Source: Bacteroidota bacterium
GTDB lineage: Bacteria; Bacteroidota; Bacteroidia; Chitinophagales; Chitinophagaceae
NCBI GenBank assembly: GCA_028877005.1
Contig: JAGWPI010000115.1
Span: forward strand, 1 to 5,475
DNA length: 5,475 nt
Direction: 5' to 3'
Shown: positions 1 to 5,227 of the stretch, piece after piece
Layout: each line of letters opens with the position of its first letter
Position numbering within the stretch: the first letter of the stretch is position 1
Position numbers and translations under genes: made by a program
The notes under the pieces: generated by a model
The model's input: only the letters and a program-made list of their open reading frames with translations
The model's database searches: none
Told to the model about the DNA's origin: nothing

Positions 1-344
1 AAAATGAACAAGCGTTTCAATTTATACATGCAGATGTAAAACAATTTGTAAAAAAATTAAAGCCCAATAGCTATGATTTGGTCATTATGGATCCGCCTAC
101 TTTTAGCAATAGCAAAAGAATGAATGATATTTTGGATATCCAGCATGATCATGTAGAACTGTTGAACGATGTATTAAGAGCTTTACCTACAGGCGGAATT
201 ATTTATTTTAGTACGAATTATTCCCGATTTGAAATAGATACCCAGCATATAGAGGCATCTTCTATTAAAGATATCACCAAAATTACCACACCATTTGATT
301 TTGAAGGAAAGTTAAAAAGATGGTGCTACAGAATTATAAAATAA
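1..344 (+). CDS. rlmL: 23S rRNA guanine methyltransferase, RlmL/RlmK type, C-terminal part (5' end outside window)
   Basis: The reading frame is open from base 3 and gives 113 residues up to a TAA stop; the start lies upstream of the window. The sequence matches the C-terminal Rossmann-fold methyltransferase domain of E. coli RlmL (the RlmK half, which makes m7G2069 of 23S rRNA with SAM). Seen: an FIHADV strand (acidic SAM-binding turn), then YDLVIMDPPTFSNSKRM around bases 72-122 containing the DPPTF catalytic-loop motif, QHDHVELL, a GGIIYFSTN strand, and the terminal PFDF...RWCYRIIK, which parallels the E. coli ending PDF...IHNCWLI. A TTG at base 78 could be mistaken for a start, but homology continues through it upstream. 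Whether the complete protein is the fused RlmKL form with a THUMP and m2G2445 domain, or a stand-alone RlmK, cannot be told from this fragment. Family call is strong; gene symbol moderate. Confidence 0.85.
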   Translation, partial: NEQAFQFIHADVKQFVKKLKPNSYDLVIMDPPTFSNSKRMNDILDIQHDHVELLNDVLRALPTGGIIYFSTNYSRFEIDTQHIEASSIKDITKITTPFDFEGKLKRWCYRIIK

Positions 345-437
345 TATAATAGCTTAACATATTTTAATTTTTAAAGCACAGCTACATTCTTTAATTTTAC
401 AAAATAAAAGTTTATTTATTCATTTAAACATTTACAT

Positions 438-869
438 ATGGAGTATGCTTATCAACAAACCACCCTATCTAAACATTTATCAGTAGGGGTTTTAACCGGT
501 TATTTATTAACAATTTTTAATTTATTTTACGACTTTTTATTACGCTCGCTAACTAATTTTACTTATTCTGAAATAGTAAACGTTTCTTCTATTATATTCT
601 CGTCCATGCTTTTCATGATTATTGCGAGTTTAATTTATCACTTCCTCTATGTAAATTTTAAGATGGCAGGTGCTGTTATTTATGTGGTAGGTTTTGCTAT
701 ACTAACCATTGTTTTATTTATTACAGCAAGCCATATAGGTAACCATTTCACTATACCTATATATAACGACGCATTCCGTATGCAGTTTATGGGCTATGCC
801 GGCATAACCGGCGGTTTTGCCACTATTGTTATTCCATTTATTTCAAGGGCATTTAAGTATATATTTTAG
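438..869 (+). CDS. Small four-helix integral membrane protein, unknown function
   Basis: This 143-residue protein is not one I recognise. Hydrophobic stretches suggest four transmembrane helices at about residues 15-35, 50-72, 77-98 and 118-138, with short loops and a positively charged C-terminal tail (SRAFKYIF). There is no signal peptide separate from helix 1 and no obvious catalytic or metal-binding motif. The periplasmic or cytosolic loop near residues 99-115 (SHIGNHFTIPIYNDAFRMQ) is the longest polar segment. The ATG at 438 is chosen because it is the first in-frame start and the whole hydrophobic pattern follows it; the leader is A/T-rich with no Shine-Dalgarno sequence. The gene lies 93 bp after the methyltransferase gene and ends 26 bp before the convergent coaE stop. 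I saw no convincing promoter in the 93-bp gap, so cotranscription with the upstream gene is possible. Confidence 0.7.
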   Translation: MEYAYQQTTLSKHLSVGVLTGYLLTIFNLFYDFLLRSLTNFTYSEIVNVSSIIFSSMLFMIIASLIYHFLYVNFKMAGAVIYVVGFAILTIVLFITASHIGNHFTIPIYNDAFRMQFMGYAGITGGFATIVIPFISRAFKYIF

Positions 870-884
870 TTGTTTAAACCGTAG

Positions 885-948
885 AAGTGTTTCAATTACA
901 TTGTTAATTTTCCAAAGCTGATGAATTGATTATGTAATTGAAACACTT
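885..948. repeat. Perfect 17-bp inverted repeat with 30-nt loop at the convergent gene ends
   Basis: Arm 885-901 (AAGTGTTTCAATTACAT) is the exact reverse complement of arm 932-948, leaving a loop at 902-931. The repeat covers the last codons and the stop codon of coaE on the minus strand and lies just past the stop of the convergent membrane-protein gene. The stem has only four G/C pairs and neither side is followed by a run of T in its direction of transcription, so it is not a textbook intrinsic terminator. It could still act as a bidirectional 3'-end stabiliser or weak terminator. The match is seen directly; function is inference. Confidence 0.85.
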
Positions 949-1492
949 GTGGTATTAATAACTGTGAGTCGTCATTTTGAATTACATACTTGCAACATTT
1001 CATTTTTTCTTGTTCATCCATTTGTCGTTTCATTCTTTCTAATACGGCTTCTCTAGAAATGCCATCTCGTTTCATTACTCTGTTTATACGCAACTCAATT
1101 GGAGCAGTAACTCCCACCATTATATCCATTTCTGTGTCTGAACCTGATTCAAAAAAAAGGGCAGCTTCTTTTACCACATACATTGCATTTTGTTGCAACA
1201 TCCATTTTTGTGCATAAGCAATAGTAGCAGGATGTACAATAGCATTTAATGTCTGCAACTTCTGTTCATCTTTAAAAACAATATTAGCTAAATACTGTCG
1301 GTTTAACCTTCCATTATGGTATACATTATTGCCAAAAATTGCTTTTATCCGTTCAATTAAAGCATTATCGCTCTCCATTAATTTTTTTGCAACGGTATCT
1401 GCATCTAATACAGGAACATCTAGTACTTTAAAAATTTGTGCAACAGTAGTTTTACCGCTGCCTATTCCACCTGTTAAGCCAATTTTAAGCAT
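896..1492 (-). CDS. coaE: Dephospho-CoA kinase
   Basis: CoaE phosphorylates the ribose 3'-OH of dephospho-CoA with ATP, the last cytosolic step of coenzyme A synthesis. The 198-residue length is normal for the family. Seen in order: Walker A GGIGSGKTT at residues 8-16, the substrate-site DADTVAKKL at 30-38, the conserved VHP at 86-88, an EAALFFESG strand around 109-117 corresponding to the family LLFE motif, and a lid-like region with R-x-x-x-R-D-G (IELRINRVMKRDG) followed by ERMKRQM. The ATG at 1492-1490 places the P-loop at the usual N-terminal position. The gene follows yajC at a distance of 96 bp but is separated from it by an intrinsic terminator, so expression relies on readthrough or on a promoter next to the terminator. 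The C-terminal tail after about residue 178 is variable in the family, and here its last codons overlap the 17-bp inverted repeat, whose second arm provides the final Met codon and the TAA stop. Confidence 0.96.
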   Translation of the reverse strand: MLKIGLTGGIGSGKTTVAQIFKVLDVPVLDADTVAKKLMESDNALIERIKAIFGNNVYHNGRLNRQYLANIVFKDEQKLQTLNAIVHPATIAYAQKWMLQQNAMYVVKEAALFFESGSDTEMDIMVGVTAPIELRINRVMKRDGISREAVLERMKRQMDEQEKMKCCKYVIQNDDSQLLIPQVFQLHNQFISFGKLTM

Positions 1493-1518
1493 AGTTAAAA
1501 TTAGTTTTTATCTCTGAA

Positions 1519-1546
1519 AAAATCTACATAAAAAAAACCCGGTCAA
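1519..1546 (-). promoter_or_regulatory. Candidate coaE promoter overlapping the yajC terminator
   Basis: On the minus strand a TTG (bases 1546-1544) is followed after 17 nt by TAGATTTT (1526-1519). This resembles the Bacteroidota housekeeping consensus TTG-N17-23-TAnnTTTG with one mismatch at the last base. Transcription would begin near base 1512, leaving about a 20-nt leader before the coaE ATG. The -33 element would sit in the loop and stem edge of the terminator hairpin. In such an A/T-rich stretch a chance match is quite possible; the location between a terminator and a gene start is what makes it worth listing. Confidence 0.3.
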
Positions 1547-1561
1547 TTTTATAAGACCGGG
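1530..1561 (-). terminator. Intrinsic terminator of the nusB–DUF1573–yajC operon
   Basis: CCCGGTC at 1538-1544 pairs with GACCGGG at 1555-1561 (7 bp, six of them G/C, with a 10-nt A/T loop). Read on the minus strand the hairpin is followed at once by eight T (A-run at 1530-1537 on the plus strand). It lies 28 bp past the yajC stop. Stem composition, loop size and T-tract all fit a factor-independent terminator acting leftward. It is one-directional: on the plus strand the sequence after the hairpin is not T-rich. Confidence 0.92.
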
Positions 1562-1588
1562 CAATAAAATTTAATAAATTTTGAACTT

Positions 1589-1927
1589 TTATTTTTTATC
1601 AGCAACTGCTGTAGATTTATTTAAAGCAGCAGTCCATTCCATGCTAATAGCTGATTTTTCAATTTTTAAATAACTACCAGGATTTACTTCAATTTGAAGT
1701 GTGCCATCCTCATTTACCTTATAAACAGTTGCATGGATACCGGCTAATGTTACAATTTTATCTCCTTTTTGAAGATTGTCAATAAACTTTTTTTGTTCTT
1801 TAGCCTTTTTTGCTTGAGGGCGTATCATGAAAAAGTAAAATACAGCAATGATGGCAATCATTAAAAATAATTGAATAGATCCACCACCTCCCTGAGGATT
1901 ACCCGCCATTAAAATAACATTAAACAT
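1589..1927 (-). CDS. yajC: Preprotein translocase accessory subunit YajC
   Basis: YajC is a small single-pass inner-membrane protein that associates with SecDF in the Sec export machinery. The 112-residue product has the family layout: a short Gly-rich N-terminus (GNPQGGGGS at 9-17), one transmembrane helix at about 18-36, and directly after it the hallmark FFMIRPQAKKAKEQ (32-45). A cytosolic beta-rich domain follows, starting with LQKGDKIVTLAGIHATV (52-68) and continuing to about residue 97. The Lys-rich tail is variable. It is the third gene of the nusB–DUF1573–yajC operon, 41 bp after the DUF1573 stop, and is followed by a strong terminator. The start is the first ATG; a second Met at residue 7 would also leave the helix intact, so the exact N-terminus is slightly uncertain. 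secD and secF are not in this window. Confidence 0.96.
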   Translation of the reverse strand: MFNVILMAGNPQGGGGSIQLFLMIAIIAVFYFFMIRPQAKKAKEQKKFIDNLQKGDKIVTLAGIHATVYKVNEDGTLQIEVNPGSYLKIEKSAISMEWTAALNKSTAVADKK

Positions 1928-1968
1928 TTGATTCTAATTTATAATTGATTAATAGATAAAAAATACAT

Positions 1969-2418
1969 TTATTCCTTAATAGTGCTATCTGCATTTACAT
2001 TCCCTTCAAAAAATAAATAATGCTCAGTACCATTTTTAGTATTGGTATTAGCAATAATTGTTTTTCTTACATTACCAATTGGCATATGTGCACTATTAAA
2101 AGTAGCCACAATCAAACCTTCTGATCCGGGCATTATAGGATTTTTGGTAAAATCTGTCACAGTGCATCCACAAACAGGCCGAACATTGACTAAAATTAAA
2201 GGTTCATTACCAATGTTTTTACACCGAAATCTAACTGAAATTTGTTTTCCTTTCGGAATATTCCCAAACTGTACAATGCTATCAATCCACTTTACTAAAG
2301 TATAATTGGCTGTATCTAATGCCACTTTCATTTCAGAATCTGCATTACTTTTAACACTATGGCATGCGAATATAGTAAAGTAAAGCAGGCAAATACAAAT
2401 TAACAGCAATAATTTCAT
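1969..2418 (-). CDS. DUF1573-family putative lipoprotein
   Basis: This 149-residue envelope protein starts with a hydrophobic signal sequence (residues 3-18) ending in TIFAC, so Cys19 is a plausible lipidation site, although the lipobox is loose. From about residue 47 it follows the DUF1573 pattern: VQFGNIPKGKQISVRFRCKN (49-68), EPLILVNVRPVCGCTV (72-87) with the characteristic Cys-Gly-Cys at 83-85, PIMPGSEGLIVATFNS (94-109) and a closing strand near YLFFEGNV. The domain is thought to form an immunoglobulin-like beta sandwich, is very common in Bacteroidota, and has no firmly established function. The gene begins 12 bp after nusB and ends 41 bp before yajC, so cotranscription is very likely. 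Why this family sits between nusB and yajC is unknown; the product next door (YajC) belongs to the export pathway that a lipoprotein would use, but that link is only suggestive. Confidence 0.9.
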   Translation of the reverse strand: MKLLLLICICLLYFTIFACHSVKSNADSEMKVALDTANYTLVKWIDSIVQFGNIPKGKQISVRFRCKNIGNEPLILVNVRPVCGCTVTDFTKNPIMPGSEGLIVATFNSAHMPIGNVRKTIIANTNTKNGTEHYLFFEGNVNADSTIKE

Positions 2419-2430
2419 GTTACAAAAGTA

Positions 2431-3360
2431 TTAAGGCCTTGGTTTAAATTCAATCTTTTCAATTTTACCTTGTGCCAATAATTCCTTGTGTATCGAATCT
2501 AAAATACCATTCACAAAATGGCCGCTTTGTGGTGTGCTATACTCTTTGGCTATGTCAATATATTCATTAATTGTTACTTTGGTGGGTATGGTTTCGAAAT
2601 ACAAAAATTCACAAACGCCCAATCGCATAATAATCATATCCAACAAGGCTATTCTTTCTGCATCCCAATTGTTCAGTTTGGGTTTAATCAAATCCATTGT
2701 AAAAGCTTTCTTCTCTATAGCAGTCATTAATAAATCTTTTGCAAACATCCATTTATCTTCGGAAAGCAAAACAGGATAATTACTGCTATTAGGCTTTTGT
2801 ATCATTTCTGTAATAAACAGCATCATTAAATCACCATCATCCTGCCAATTGGGAAATAAATCTTCGATGTGTGATTCAAAATCTTCATTTGATAAAATAA
2901 ATTGATTGAAAATAAATAATAAAATTGCTTTTTCTTGTTTGGTATCTCTATTTGGATCTAAAATATAGTTTTTATATTCTGAAGATACAGTCATGTTTTG
3001 ATAAATTTTCTTTACCAATTCTTTATCAACTAAAACATTAGGCTGTAAATTTTTTATGGCCTGTTGAATGGCTGGTAGTTCTAATATTTGCCAAATTACT
3101 TGATTGCCGGCAATTTTTGTGTTAACATTTAAATCTTCAAAACTTGTAATATTTTTATTAGCTTTTATATGTGCATCTTGTTCGGCATATTTAGCTACTT
3201 CTGTTAAAAAATAAATTAAATAAACAAATAATTCACCCGTTTTTTTAAAGTTATTTTCAAGCTGTTGTACCGGATTTTTGAAGCATTCAGGGTCTTTGGC
3301 ACTCTCTATAATGTAGAGTAACTGCATTACTTTAACACGTATATTTCGTCTGCTAATCAT
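2431..3360 (-). CDS. nusB: Transcription antitermination factor NusB, long Bacteroidota form
   Basis: NusB with NusE (ribosomal protein S10) binds boxA RNA and prevents premature termination, mainly in rRNA operons. The product has 309 residues, against about 140 in E. coli. The N-terminus MISRRNIRVKVMQLLYIIE (1-19) matches helix 1 of NusB, with its basic RNA-contacting residues. The C-terminal all-helical part at about 226-292 carries the signature NNWDAERIALLDMIIMRLGVCEFLY (230-254), then VTINEYIDIAKEYS and SGHFVNGILDSI. In between lies an insertion of roughly 150 helical residues, a feature I know from other Bacteroidota NusB proteins, so it is lineage-typical and not a fusion artefact. 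It is first in the operon with the DUF1573 gene (12-bp gap) and yajC. The ATG at 3360 fits the conserved N-terminus and lies about 20 nt downstream of the start point predicted from the promoter at 3386-3416. Confidence 0.94.
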   Translation of the reverse strand: MISRRNIRVKVMQLLYIIESAKDPECFKNPVQQLENNFKKTGELFVYLIYFLTEVAKYAEQDAHIKANKNITSFEDLNVNTKIAGNQVIWQILELPAIQQAIKNLQPNVLVDKELVKKIYQNMTVSSEYKNYILDPNRDTKQEKAILLFIFNQFILSNEDFESHIEDLFPNWQDDGDLMMLFITEMIQKPNSSNYPVLLSEDKWMFAKDLLMTAIEKKAFTMDLIKPKLNNWDAERIALLDMIIMRLGVCEFLYFETIPTKVTINEYIDIAKEYSTPQSGHFVNGILDSIHKELLAQGKIEKIEFKPRP

Positions 3361-3385
3361 TGCTAAAAGAACTTTTTAGTGGCAG

Positions 3386-3416
3386 CAAATGTAATGGTTT
3401 ATACGTAGTTTCCAAA
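3386..3416 (-). promoter_or_regulatory. Bacteroidota-type promoter of the nusB operon
   Basis: On the minus strand TTTG (3416-3413) is followed after exactly 19 nt by TACATTTG (3393-3386), a full match to the Bacteroidota consensus TTTG-N19-TAnnTTTG. Transcription would start near 3379, about 20 nt before the nusB ATG. The -33 TTTG is itself the end of a second TACATTTG copy (3420-3413). The promoter sits between the globin terminator and nusB, where one is expected. No Shine-Dalgarno sequence is seen in the short leader. Confidence 0.8.
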
Positions 3417-3465
3417 TGTACAATCATCTTGTTCAGGATTAACTGCATTTGTGAGCTACTATATT

Positions 3466-3509
3466 AAAAAAAATTCGCTATGTTATGAGTTAAAAACATA
3501 GCGAATTTT
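3466..3509 (-). terminator. Intrinsic terminator of the globin gene pair
   Basis: AAAATTCGCTATGTT (3470-3484) is the exact reverse complement of 3495-3509, giving a 15-bp stem and a 10-nt loop. Read on the minus strand it is followed by T residues (A-run at 3466-3473 on the plus strand, which overlaps the end of the stem). It lies 40 bp past the globin stop and about 50 bp before the nusB promoter, so it insulates the two leftward units. The stem is A/T-rich but long and perfect. Confidence 0.88.
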
Positions 3510-3549
3510 CTGAATTTTTGCGCTTAATGAATATGTATTTTGATTGTTA

Positions 3550-4113
3550 TTAAGCTTGAACAACTTGCGAACGCAATGAATTTATAATAGTACCTAATCT
3601 GGCAATTAAATAATCCGGTAAACCATTTTTCTTTGCCGCAACCACCACATCATTAATAAATGAATCAAAATCATCATTCATTGCTTTGCCATTCATACGT
3701 GGATTTGTAGCGGGATTATGTGCAGATACCATATCCTTTCCGCCATAAGTAAAATTTTTAGCCCCTGTACCTACGCAGAAAAAATCGGTTAAATTTTTGC
3801 TTAAAGCATTAAACCCGCTTAGATTACCGGAGGAAACTTCCTGCAAAAGCACTTTGAAAAAACCGTTAATATTAGTGTCGGCTGCAATTACAAAAATGGC
3901 ACTATCTACTACTGAACGAATGCCTAATCGGCCTTTTTCAATCATAGCACCTTGTACAGCTGGGTCGGGCACCATAGTTGTACCACCTAATGAATCGTAA
4001 AGGGTTTGTGTCATCATTGGGGGGGCTGTGTCACTCTTTTTGCAAGAGCTGCTTAATAACCCAATAAGTGCAAAAAATGTGGTGACGAGTAATACGGATT
4101 GTACTTTTTTCAT
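3550..4113 (-). CDS. Group 1 truncated hemoglobin-like putative lipoprotein
   Basis: The 187-residue product begins with a signal sequence (MKKVQSVLLVTTFFALIGLL) and SSSC, with Cys24 a plausible lipid anchor, so it probably faces the periplasm or outer membrane. From residue 38 it aligns by eye with mycobacterial TrHbN: LYDSLGG (38-44) against IYDKIGG, VVDSAIFVIAADTNINGFF (68-86) against the B helix through the CD-corner Phe, LTDFF (108-112), TYGGKDMVSAH (122-132), and a final helix up to residue 184. His132 matches the proximal heme-ligand histidine. Two departures stand out: an insertion of about 20 residues after LYDSLGG (45-67), and replacement of the distal B10 tyrosine by Ile73 or Phe74. 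Heme binding is therefore plausible but ligand chemistry may differ from oxygen- or NO-handling TrHbN. It follows the HMA-like gene by 27 bp and likely shares its transcript. Domain call is fairly sure, function unknown. Confidence 0.78.
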   Translation of the reverse strand: MKKVQSVLLVTTFFALIGLLSSSCKKSDTAPPMMTQTLYDSLGGTTMVPDPAVQGAMIEKGRLGIRSVVDSAIFVIAADTNINGFFKVLLQEVSSGNLSGFNALSKNLTDFFCVGTGAKNFTYGGKDMVSAHNPATNPRMNGKAMNDDFDSFINDVVVAAKKNGLPDYLIARLGTIINSLRSQVVQA

Positions 4114-4140
4114 TGTTTTGAATTTTTATTGTTTTAAATA

Positions 4141-4560
4141 TTAAAAAACAGATTGGGCAATTTGAATTAATTTCTTCTGGGCTAAATTGGGTAATACCGG
4201 ACAACCTGAAGCTAATTCATCATTAGATGGCAGATACCGATTGGCAGGTAAACCAAGTTCTTTAGAAAGTTTAGCTGTTAGTTGTGTGGCATTTACTTGT
4301 GCCGGGTAAAAAGTAAAGACAGCAATATTGGTTTGTGTATTACATAGTACATGAGTTACCCCCTTTTGAGCATATAACCAGGCTGTAATAGAAGCACCTT
4401 GCTGTTGGTTTAAAGCTGTTTTAAAATCTATTCTGGCCATAGCAATATTGTTAACATCTGCTTTTGGGGGTCTGGTTACCCAATAAATATGTACAACCAA
4501 TAGCACTACTAAAATTGAAAGTGTAATGGCTCCCACCCTAAGTAATTTTTGAATATTCAT
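4141..4560 (-). CDS. Membrane-anchored protein with HMA-like (ferredoxin-fold) domain, unknown function
   Basis: The 139-residue product has one N-terminal transmembrane helix at about residues 8-28 (after a basic start, NIQKLLR), so it is a signal-anchored protein with its main domain probably in the periplasm. Residues 41-104 read like a heavy-metal-associated beta-alpha-beta-beta-alpha-beta fold: a first strand MARIDFK, a helix around SITAWLYAQKG, then GVTHVLCNTQTNIAVFTFYPAQVNATQLTAKLSKELG, which mirrors the HMA pattern GV..V...(strand)...V.Y.P..V....L...L. The metal-binding CxxC expected after the first strand is absent. Cys73 and Cys120 (in ASGCPVLPN) are the only cysteines. I do not recognise the full-length protein; the fold assignment is by pattern only. 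It is first of a probable two-gene unit with the globin-like gene (27-bp gap) and is divergent from groES. No convincing promoter was identified. Confidence 0.6.
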   Translation of the reverse strand: MNIQKLLRVGAITLSILVVLLVVHIYWVTRPPKADVNNIAMARIDFKTALNQQQGASITAWLYAQKGVTHVLCNTQTNIAVFTFYPAQVNATQLTAKLSKELGLPANRYLPSNDELASGCPVLPNLAQKKLIQIAQSVF

Positions 4561-4664
4561 AAGTACATGTTTTTATACTACTTACGAACTACACATATAA
4601 TTGGATTGAGGAAAACATAATTTTTAAAATGAGGGAAAACGACTTTGAAAAAAATGTGAAATTT

Positions 4665-4706
4665 TGGCACCTTCTTTTCATGATGTGGCATTGGCTTTCA
4701 TACTAA
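4665..4706 (+). repeat. Degenerate 21-bp tandem repeat upstream of groES
   Basis: TGGCACCTTCTTTTCAT (from 4665) and TGGCATTGGCTTTCAT (from 4686) begin exactly 21 bp apart, about two helical turns. They share TGGCA and TTTCAT with a one-base spacing difference. The units lie within the 285-bp divergent region between the HMA-like gene and groES. A tandem regulator-binding site is one possibility; both copies also look like imperfect sigma-54 elements, with TGGCA present but the -12 GC missing. Confidence 0.4.
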
Positions 4707-4722
4707 GCTGTCATACATGTAT

Positions 4723-4770
4723 TATAACAACCAATCAAACAAATAAAACCTGCAAATTTGGCTTGTTATA
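4723..4770. repeat. Imperfect inverted repeat upstream of groES
   Basis: TATAACAACCAA (4723-4734) pairs with TTGGCTTGTTATA (4758-4770), giving 12 base pairs with one unpaired base and a 23-nt loop. It ends 6 bp before the sigma-54-like motif. A dyad at this position could be an operator or upstream activator site. The A/T-rich composition makes chance similarity possible, and no T-tract follows, so a terminator is unlikely. Confidence 0.35.
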
Positions 4771-4776
4771 TTGAGG

Positions 4777-4792
4777 TGGCATAAAAATAGCA
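4777..4792 (+). promoter_or_regulatory. Sigma-54-like -24/-12 motif upstream of groES
   Basis: TGGCAT-N5-TAGCA keeps the invariant GG and GC exactly 10 nt apart and differs from the consensus TGGCAYR-N4-TTGCA at one position (A for the second T of the -12 box). A start point about 12 nt past the GC, near 4803, would leave a 43-nt leader before the groES ATG. Alternative Bacteroidota housekeeping elements in this stretch are poor: TATTTTAA near 4818 has two mismatches and no good -33 partner. A sigma-54 promoter for groESL would be unusual, so this rests on motif match alone. Confidence 0.35.
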
Positions 4793-4845
4793 ATGGAGAG
4801 ATCAATCTAAATCAGTTTATTTTAACAACTAAAAATCTATAACGT

Positions 4846-5127
4846 ATGGCTAAAAAAGTAAACGTTACTCCATTACACGACAGGGTAATTGTTAAGCCTG
4901 CTGCGGCAGAAGAAAAAACAGCAGGTGGAATTATCATTCCTGATACTGCAAAAGAAAAACCCCAAAAAGGTACAATTGTTGCTGCAGGTGCCGGAAAAAA
5001 AGACGAACCATTAACTGTAAAAGTTGGTGATACTGTTTTATATGGTAAATATGCCGGAACTGAAATTCAAATTGAAGGGGAAGACTTATTAATCATGCGT
5101 GAAAGCGATATTTTAGCAATTGTTTAA
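4846..5127 (+). CDS. groES: Co-chaperonin GroES
   Basis: GroES is the heptameric lid that caps the GroEL ring and encloses the folding chamber in the cytosol. The 93-residue length is typical. Seen: the N-terminal signature [12 protein letters not shown] (7-18), the mobile loop [19 protein letters not shown] (22-40) whose GGIIIP carries the hydrophobic tripeptide that docks on GroEL, the core strand [14 protein letters not shown] (41-54), the [17 protein letters not shown] segment (58-74), and the closing [16 protein letters not shown] (78-93). The ATG at 4846 is confirmed by the conserved N-terminus; the leader has no Shine-Dalgarno sequence. It is followed after 103 bp by groEL on the same strand. 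No CIRCE operator (TTAGCACTC-N9-GAGTGCTAA) is present upstream, so HrcA control through that site is not supported. Confidence 0.98.
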   Translation: MAKKVNVTPLHDRVIVKPAAAEEKTAGGIIIPDTAKEKPQKGTIVAAGAGKKDEPLTVKVGDTVLYGKYAGTEIQIEGEDLLIMRESDILAIV

Positions 5128-5227
5128 TTAATCCTTTTATCTAAAATTATTGCAATTCATTACCCTTACATATAAGATGTTCCAGTAATTAATTCAAACA
5201 AAATATTTCCAAACTTTTAAAAAATAA

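Noticed and set aside
78..344. TTG at base 78 as the start of an 88-codon gene
   Set aside because: Similarity to RlmL continues upstream of it to the window edge (FIHADV and following residues), so this is an interior Leu codon of a gene cut by the window.
371..398. Possible terminator after the methyltransferase gene (TTAAAG/CTTTAA with trailing TTTT)
   Set aside because: Only a 6-bp A/T stem with a 12-nt loop in very A/T-rich sequence; too weak to separate from chance.
990..1517. Two plus-strand open frames (990-1217 and 1329-1517) opposite coaE
   Set aside because: Both overlap the clearly coding P-loop and lid regions of coaE on the other strand and have low-complexity translations without recognisable motifs.
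2042..2779. Plus-strand open frames opposite the DUF1573 gene and nusB
   Set aside because: They are antisense to well-supported coding sequence, overlap one another, and have no supporting start context or homology.
3797..4000. 67-codon plus-strand open frame opposite the globin-like gene
   Set aside because: The minus-strand frame has a signal peptide and globin motifs across the same bases; the plus-strand frame has nothing comparable.
4561..4845. CIRCE heat-shock operator before groES
   Set aside because: Searched by eye for TTAGCACTC and GAGTGCTAA on both strands; neither half-site is present.
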